A stretch of DNA of 64,000 nucleotides from Ignelater luminosus (Eukaryota; Arthropoda; Insecta; Coleoptera; Elateridae): contig VTPC01008612.1 in assembly GCA_011009095.1 (NCBI GenBank), positions 1 through 64,000 on the forward strand, written 5' to 3'. Shown here in pieces: positions 59,214-64,000 of the stretch. Every line of letters begins with the position of its first letter. Positions within the stretch are counted from its first letter, which is position 1. A program made the translations under genes and the position numbers. The notes beneath the pieces are model-generated. The model was not told the DNA's origin and made no database searches. It worked only from the letters and a program-made list of their open reading frames with translations.

Positions 59214-59419
59214 CCAAATACTATACAAAAAGGAAATATTTCAAAAAGTACAACGGCACTAATGGGTAAATGTTTTTCTTCTCTGGTCATGGCTAGCGAA
59301 GCTAAACTGAAGGCGCGGTTATCAAAAGTTAATTGGAACGTCACATGAATCATATCAAACAGTAATTCTTCTTTAACTAATTCTATTTTCATTTCTTTAT
59401 GATAAAAATGTCTTGCTAC
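59214..59419 (-). CDS. Gyc88E: Gyc88E-type guanylate cyclase, HNOB C-terminal exon
   Basis: This exon has 206 nt, phase 0 in and phase 2 out, with acceptor tttctag and donor gtaagt. The reading [20 protein letters not shown], then [35 protein letters not shown] and [13 protein letters not shown], is the end of the heme-NO/O2-binding domain and the bridge to HNOBA. The compact linker with LTFDNRA and [10 protein letters not shown] replaces the longer one found in beta-1 subunits and is one of the clearest marks of the Gyc88E branch. Only 62 nt of intron separate it from the heme exon. Confidence 0.96.
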
Positions 59420-59481
59420 CTAGAAACAAAACAATAAGTTTAGTAAAACTTTTAATGTAAAATTTTATGCAGAATTCTTAC

Positions 59482-59763
59482 TTCACGGATTTGTCCCATT
59501 GTATAAAAAACAAATCCTCTTCGTTTGCTTCTATAATGTAAAGTAAGCCCTTGCCGGGTTTCATTCTCGCATATGAAACTGGGTGCCCGCATACGTGGAT
59601 ATGAAAATTTTAGATATTCGTGTAAGTTATCTAAACCATTTAGAAAATCTCTCATATGTCTTCCTAGCACGGAAAGAACCCTGTCGTAACCATACTGACT
59701 GACGAAGCCGATGAAAAATACACCCATTTGGTCAAAGAAGTCACGTTCACTTACATTCAGTAT
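59482..59763 (-). CDS. Gyc88E: Gyc88E-type guanylate cyclase, heme-binding exon
   Basis: This exon has 282 nt (94 codons), phase 0 at both ends, with acceptor tttgcag before ILNVSERD and donor gtaaga after GQIRE. It holds the core of the HNOB domain. Histidine 48 of the exon (GLDNLHEYL) is the proximal heme ligand equivalent to His105 of mammalian beta-1. Y77, S79 and R81 (HYRSKR) form the conserved Y-x-S-x-R motif that binds the heme propionates. [14 protein letters not shown] lies between them. The heme site is therefore intact. The M 18 nt upstream of the acceptor is intronic. The exon(s) coding for about the first 55-60 residues were not found up to 64000. Confidence 0.96.
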
Positions 59764-61063
59764 CTGCAAAGAAAAATACAATTAATTTTAGAAAGTCTCT
59801 TTCTTCAAAAATTAAAACCTGATAAAATGCTCATAAATAACTCGATAACAGAGAGCATTTCAACGTCAGATACACGAGAGATATCAATTACTTCAATCCT
59901 TTTGTGTTCCGCTTAATCTGAACTTCTATTTAATGCCGAAACAAGCACTTTGAACGATGAACCTTGAAAGTTAATAATAAATCTGCTTTTAAGCATTTTC
60001 ATTAACTTTTTGTCCCGAAGAAAAGTTCAAAATAAGAAGCAATATACAAAGAAATTCTACAAGAGTCTAAAGTGATATCTAACAAAATCTAACTTTTTAA
60101 ATTAAAAAGAGATTTATACGTAAGTGTACGTGATAAAAGGGTTTCACTTAACTTACATAATAAAGGCATCCCGAGAAGTTAACAAAATTAAAGAAGGTGG
60201 GCCGGCATTTTCTTACTTTTTTTATTTTTAAATTGTCCTTGATGATGTGTCTTCGCTTCTGGTAAAATTTAATTAAGTAATTAAAATAATTAAAAGAAGA
60301 CTTGCGTTTAAATTTTTTTTAAGGAATGTTCTGGAAAATTAATACCTTCCACTTCTTGCAGTTAATTTGTTCTGTAATCATTCCTTTGTGTTGTTAGGAA
60401 ACCGAGAATTTTATGGTTCATTTCTTTTCTGAAATTAATAAATTTCTTTTCACAGTTTTCTTGTGGTGTTCTTGAAAATACGAAATAATGTCATTTAAAT
60501 TAATTTTATTGTTTAATGTCCTTCATTAATGCGGTAACAATATAAATTACAATATCGATTGTTAAGTAAAACTTACTTATGTATATGTACACATATACAT
60601 ACTATACATCCCTTATACGATAATGATGCCATGCCATTGTTGCAAGGAAGTCATATAATGGGCAAAGAACAGATAATGAAGTCGAAACGCTATAACAAGA
60701 AATTTCAACTAGGATTTGTCACTTCAACTTGTATTTTTACGCTTTTATTGCAGTTCAGAGTATTAACAATAGCAAACAAAAGTTAGTAGTAATTAAACCA
60801 CTTAAGAATAGTTGTAGTATAGCTGAATTAATATAATGTGCTCTGCACTAGAGACACTTATTTATAGAAAAAAGTTAGCGCTGCATTATTCGTACAATGC
60901 GCAGTTTTCGAGTAAAATCGAGTCACTCTGAAAACTTCGAATCTCAATAATAATAATGATATGATCGTAAAACACTTATTAGTCTGCAAACTTTTAAAAT
61001 TAATATTTCTCTAGAAGGTCTTTGGAAAAATAGGATATTGTTAGGAAAATTCAGTAATTAGCG

Positions 61064-61609
61064 AACTTTCCCTTAATAAGTTATTTATGTTTGTAAATAA
61101 CAATATATCGTTTTATTATTTTCAATCTTTTCTTTTGTAAATATCCTAGAGAAAAGTCTATCAATTGTTTAACGAAGACAGAATTCATTCGCGATATTTT
61201 CACTCAGGTATAACTTCACCTTAGCAAAAAATTAGTCCAACTTGACTATTTCTCGGTAGTTGGCAAAATTATTTCTATGTTCCAAGATTTCACAAAAGAA
61301 GACACGAAAGACGCGTGCTTCTGCTTCTATAGCGGTAGATGAACTCTGTTGAGTGCTGAAACGAAAAAGGTAACTTCCAACCTCCCAAGAGAGTAGAACT
61401 AACAGATAATTGGTTGATCAACATGTCGGGTGATCGGACAACCAATAAAATAATGCAAGAAGGGTGCCATTTAGCAAAAACTTTTATGTTATAGGAAGAC
61501 GTTAAACTTAATTTCTAAAAAGGAATAACATATTTACAAAAGAAAAGATTGAAAATAATAAAACGATATATCGTTTTTACAAGCATAAATAACTTATTAA
61601 GGAAAAGTT
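61064..61609. mobile_element. Foldback / MITE-like element with 80-bp inverted ends
   Basis: Left end 61064-61144 and right end 61530-61609 are inverted copies with few differences. 'ccttaataagttatttatg' faces 'cataaataacttattaagg', 'cgatatatcg' is palindromic within each, and 'ttattttcaatcttttcttt' faces 'aaagaaaagattgaaaataa'. The 385-nt interior has no coding signal. A clear target duplication was not found. Confidence 0.85.
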
Positions 61610-62059
61610 TTTGTTTTGTTTAATAAATCTGTGTCAAAACTTAATTTAATATATACTCTCTTAATATAATTTCCTTCAAAGCAGTTGGTAAAGTTAGATC
61701 TTTCTGAGCTACTTTTATTTTTAGCTTTGACCACAAGTTTTCTCCAGAGTTTAGGTCAGGAGACTAAACGATTCAACCCAAAACTTTCATTTTATTTTTT
61801 TTTAAATCAGAATGTTACTAATATTAATGTATGCTTAGGATTTTTATCTTGTTGGAATGCAAAACGCCAAAATAGTGAGCTTAATGACAATTTTCTTTGC
61901 AAAATACATAAACTCTTTTGGTCATAATTCTATTGAAGAAATAGAGTTCCCCACCACTAGACCAAGCAAAAAAATCCCATACTATTAAGCTATCTACAAC
62001 ATTAAATAATATTTAAACAAACAATGTTATTTTTTTAAATAGAAATTAGTACTTACCTC

Positions 62060-62640
62060 TATCAGAAACCATTCTCGAAGAAGAAAGATATGAAACAACA
62101 TTTACAATGAAAAACAGATCATATTACTTGGACCATAGAGCAATGGATGCAGGTTTTATTTAGGGATGAGATGAAAATTGTGCTGCTTGTTTCAGATGGC
62201 ATCACACAAAAAAAAGATTGAGGAGAAAATTTCTTAATACCAACAGTTACACAAGGTGGAAGTAGGTAGGCTAACTTTAATTTGAAGTTTTGTATTTCTT
62301 CTTCAAATATCATTTAATGCTGATTGTATGGTGTTTCCTTGATTGGAATTATGACCAAAAAAGTCTAGCTGAATATTTTGTAAAGAAGATTGACATCAAG
62401 TGCATGATCTGCTGGACTTTCTTAACGTTTTGCATTCGAACAATATGAAAAACCCTGTAGACAGTTTGTGGCCAATCTATAAATAAAAGTAGCTTAGAAA
62501 AATCCATCTTCACTAGTGCTTTAAAAGAACTTGCTGTATTAAGAGAGTGGCAGAGTTTAACTCAAATTTATTAAACAAATTGATAGAATCAGCTTCAAAT
62601 TGATGTCGTGGAGTAATTGCAAAAAATGGTCGCCATATCA
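62060..62640 (+). pseudogene. Tc1-like transposase relic
   Basis: The readings WTIEQWMQVLF then DEMKIVLLVSDGITQKK (about 62130-62220) correspond to 'W..EQW..VLFSDE.K...LGSDGR' around the first catalytic aspartate, with LIPTVTQGGSR following. REWQSLTQI and IESASN with CRGVIAKNGRHIN (about 62545-62640) match the C-terminal 'EW..I....L..S...RC..VI...G..I.Y'. The middle catalytic blocks are too decayed to read (NPVDSLWP near 62455 may be the 'NPIE.LW' remnant). Frameshifts and stops occur throughout, and no inverted repeats were identified. Confidence 0.68.
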
Positions 62641-63159
62641 ATTTTATTGATGAAAGCGTGTTTAAACTTTTTTTGCCAAAATTATATAAGAAACAGTCAT
62701 TACAATTATTTTGTTCAATAGAAAAACTAAATTTGAATTTTTTGTATAATAATTTATTATCAATGAATGAAGATAAAAACCCAGTTTGTTTTTCATGTGA
62801 AGTTCTTTTTATTGGATATTTATCTATTGTTACATGAAGGGTGATTAAACTCTTTTACATACTGTATCTAATGTGAGAAAACCTTCTTGATGTAACTGAC
62901 TTCTGCTTCCTGGCAGTAAAAGCCTATAACATCAAGTAGATGTATTTTTATGACTGCAACGATCATTACCACAACAGGAGTTTTCCTTGCAAAATTCACC
63001 ATATAAAGGTATTTTGAATGTAAATAACACCCATTTAGCACAAGGATTACTCGAGGTGTCTTTACTTGGTTAGATATACTAGATAAATTACTTGAACCAT
63101 TAAGAGCAATTATCAGTATTTGGTATCCTTATTAATCGAGGAAATAAAGCAGAAAAGGT

Positions 63160-64000
63160 CGAAAAAAGCGCCAAGATGGATTTTGATGCGGTTTGCGGAA
63201 ATCGATTCTGTGAGTTGTCTAGAAATGTCGGTTTTTTTGAAATAACTGTACCCAGAAACAGTCGTAGATATGTCGAGAGGGGTCCATATAAAAGCCCATA
63301 CTCTAGCGTACACAAGAATAGAAGTACCAAGTCGATACGACTCTTTGTTCCCGAGATACAGCACAAAACGCTCCGTTTTTTGTTTCCGGAGGGTGGGGGA
63401 AGAAAAACAAACGTGAATCGGATAGTTTTTGCGCAGAGCTACTCAGAATTCGGATAATTTAGAGCATTTTCCTGAAATTAGGAATTTATGGTCGAGCCGG
63501 ACCTGCACGGCGCCCGCGTTTACGGTAATTGTTTCCGCTCAGAGGGTGCCCGGTGGCACCCTAAGTATGCATACCGAATTTGGTCCTCTTATCTCTTCTC
63601 CTTCTCGCTTTATAAATTTTTTAGTTCAAAATGGAAATACCCCCAGCGCCGCCACTGGTAGAGGTAGAACGTGGTTTTAGCGGTTGTCGTACGCAGAACC
63701 ACTATGGTAAAGACCTTTCCAAAAGGGGTCTCGATATCTCTCAAAAACAAAAACGCCCCCCCCCCGCCCGACGCCTATGGAACCAACCTCAAGTTTGGTT
63801 AGCTCAAAACAGTGGCGGGGACATCTCAAATACAGCGCCGCTATTCAAACTCTTCAATTTCGGGAACTAAAGCCCAGGCGGTTTCTCGACGTTTTCTGCC
63901 ACCACTTTTACCGCGGAGGGGGTGACGGTGCATAGTCGCTATTGGGCCCAAGGGAAATGATATACTCGAAATTCAACAAAATCTGCCTGGTGGTTTTCAA
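63160..64000. repeat. GC-richer repeat-like segment running off the window
   Basis: The composition shifts from AT-rich to mixed or GC-rich after about 63160, with phrases such as 'gccaagatggattttgatgc', 'cccgagata' and 'agggtgcccggtggcaccct' (a palindromic stretch at 63542-63561). Overlapping frames of 79-93 codons on both strands (for example 63176-63457) are best read as by-products of higher GC. It looks like a dispersed repeat or a transposon end continuing past 64000, but I cannot name it. Confidence 0.4.

Larger units (their letters stand above)
6998..59763 (-). other. Gyc88E: Partial gene: Gyc88E-type soluble guanylate cyclase, 7 exons seen
   Basis: Seven exons on the minus strand read as one continuous 411-codon frame with GT..AG introns and compatible phases. 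Domain order is HNOB (heme), HNOBA, coiled coil, then the start of the class III cyclase domain, which is the order of soluble guanylate cyclase beta subunits. The near-identity of many stretches to what I know of insect Gyc88E / Manduca beta-3 points to this atypical, nitric-oxide-insensitive, oxygen-responsive cytosolic enzyme, which converts GTP to cGMP, rather than to the classical beta-1 subunit. Introns are 62, 22653, 8408, 14356, 5939 and 115 nt. Neither the N-terminal exon(s) nor the exon with the second metal-binding aspartate was found, so both ends should lie outside the window. Family identity is by recognition, not by a search. Confidence 0.93.
59764..64000. other. Non-coding DNA upstream of the first visible cyclase exon
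   Basis: This is probably the intron before the heme exon, since a clean acceptor precedes 59763. It holds a foldback element (61064-61609), a Tc1-like relic (62060-62640) and a GC-richer repeat-like region (63160-64000). 59770-61050 shows nothing recognisable. I searched by eye for the conserved N-terminus of the family without success. Confidence 0.55.

Noticed and set aside
62119..62313. Minus-strand frame of 64 codons
   Set aside because: The plus strand of the same DNA carries Tc1 transposase words in the right order, so this is a shadow frame.
63100..63457. Overlapping frames on both strands
   Set aside because: Opened by higher GC in a repeat-like segment; frames on both strands are equally long and none shows a motif.
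1..64000. tRNA, rRNA or CRISPR features
   Set aside because: No cloverleaf with A/B box words, no rRNA-like stretch and no regularly spaced identical repeats with unique spacers were seen on either strand.

Overview
The window is AT-rich animal nuclear DNA, almost certainly from an insect. The only host gene I can identify is a soluble guanylate cyclase of the Gyc88E / beta-3 type, and the surrounding DNA is full of insect-type mobile element debris (mariner, Tc1, piggyBac and non-LTR retroelements). A beetle is plausible, but nothing here fixes the order. I see no bacterial-style operons, rRNA, tRNA or CRISPR.

The host gene lies on the minus strand and is cut by both window edges. Seven exons (59763-59482, 59419-59214, 36560-36437, 28028-27887, 13530-13404, 7464-7260, 7144-6998) join with matching phases into one open 411-codon frame. 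It runs from within the heme-NO/O2-binding domain, through the HNOBA domain and the coiled-coil signalling helix, to the first third of the cyclase catalytic domain. The first about 55-60 codons should lie above 64000 and the rest of the catalytic domain below 1. Four of the six introns are large (22.7, 8.4, 14.4 and 5.9 kb), so over 80% of the window is intron of this one gene.

Mobile elements, left to right: a piggyBac relic (266-800), a non-LTR 3' fragment (9660-10131), a 105-bp-arm hairpin (11392-11644), a Tc1-like relic (about 16010-16560), a 5'-truncated non-LTR copy with an 11-bp target duplication (17088-17961), an intact DD41D mariner-type transposon with a 361-codon transposase (19635-20939), a cysteine-rich multicopy-gene relic between long inverted arms (29278-30895), two abutting transposase relics (about 30940-32235), a TIR transposon of unknown family with a frameshifted mariner nested in it (32745-35378), an internally deleted mariner (42683-43103), a maT-like relic (43260-44010), a possible LTR-element primer binding site (46361-46372), an EEP/RT non-LTR relic (48000-50700), an RT/RNase H relic (56340-57760), an 80-bp-TIR foldback element (61064-61609) and a Tc1 relic (62060-62640).

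I found no clearly new multi-gene system. The most unusual items are the cysteine-rich relic inside long inverted arms, the TIR transposon of unrecognised family with its nested mariner, the still intact DD41D element, and the large hairpin in the 5.9-kb intron.
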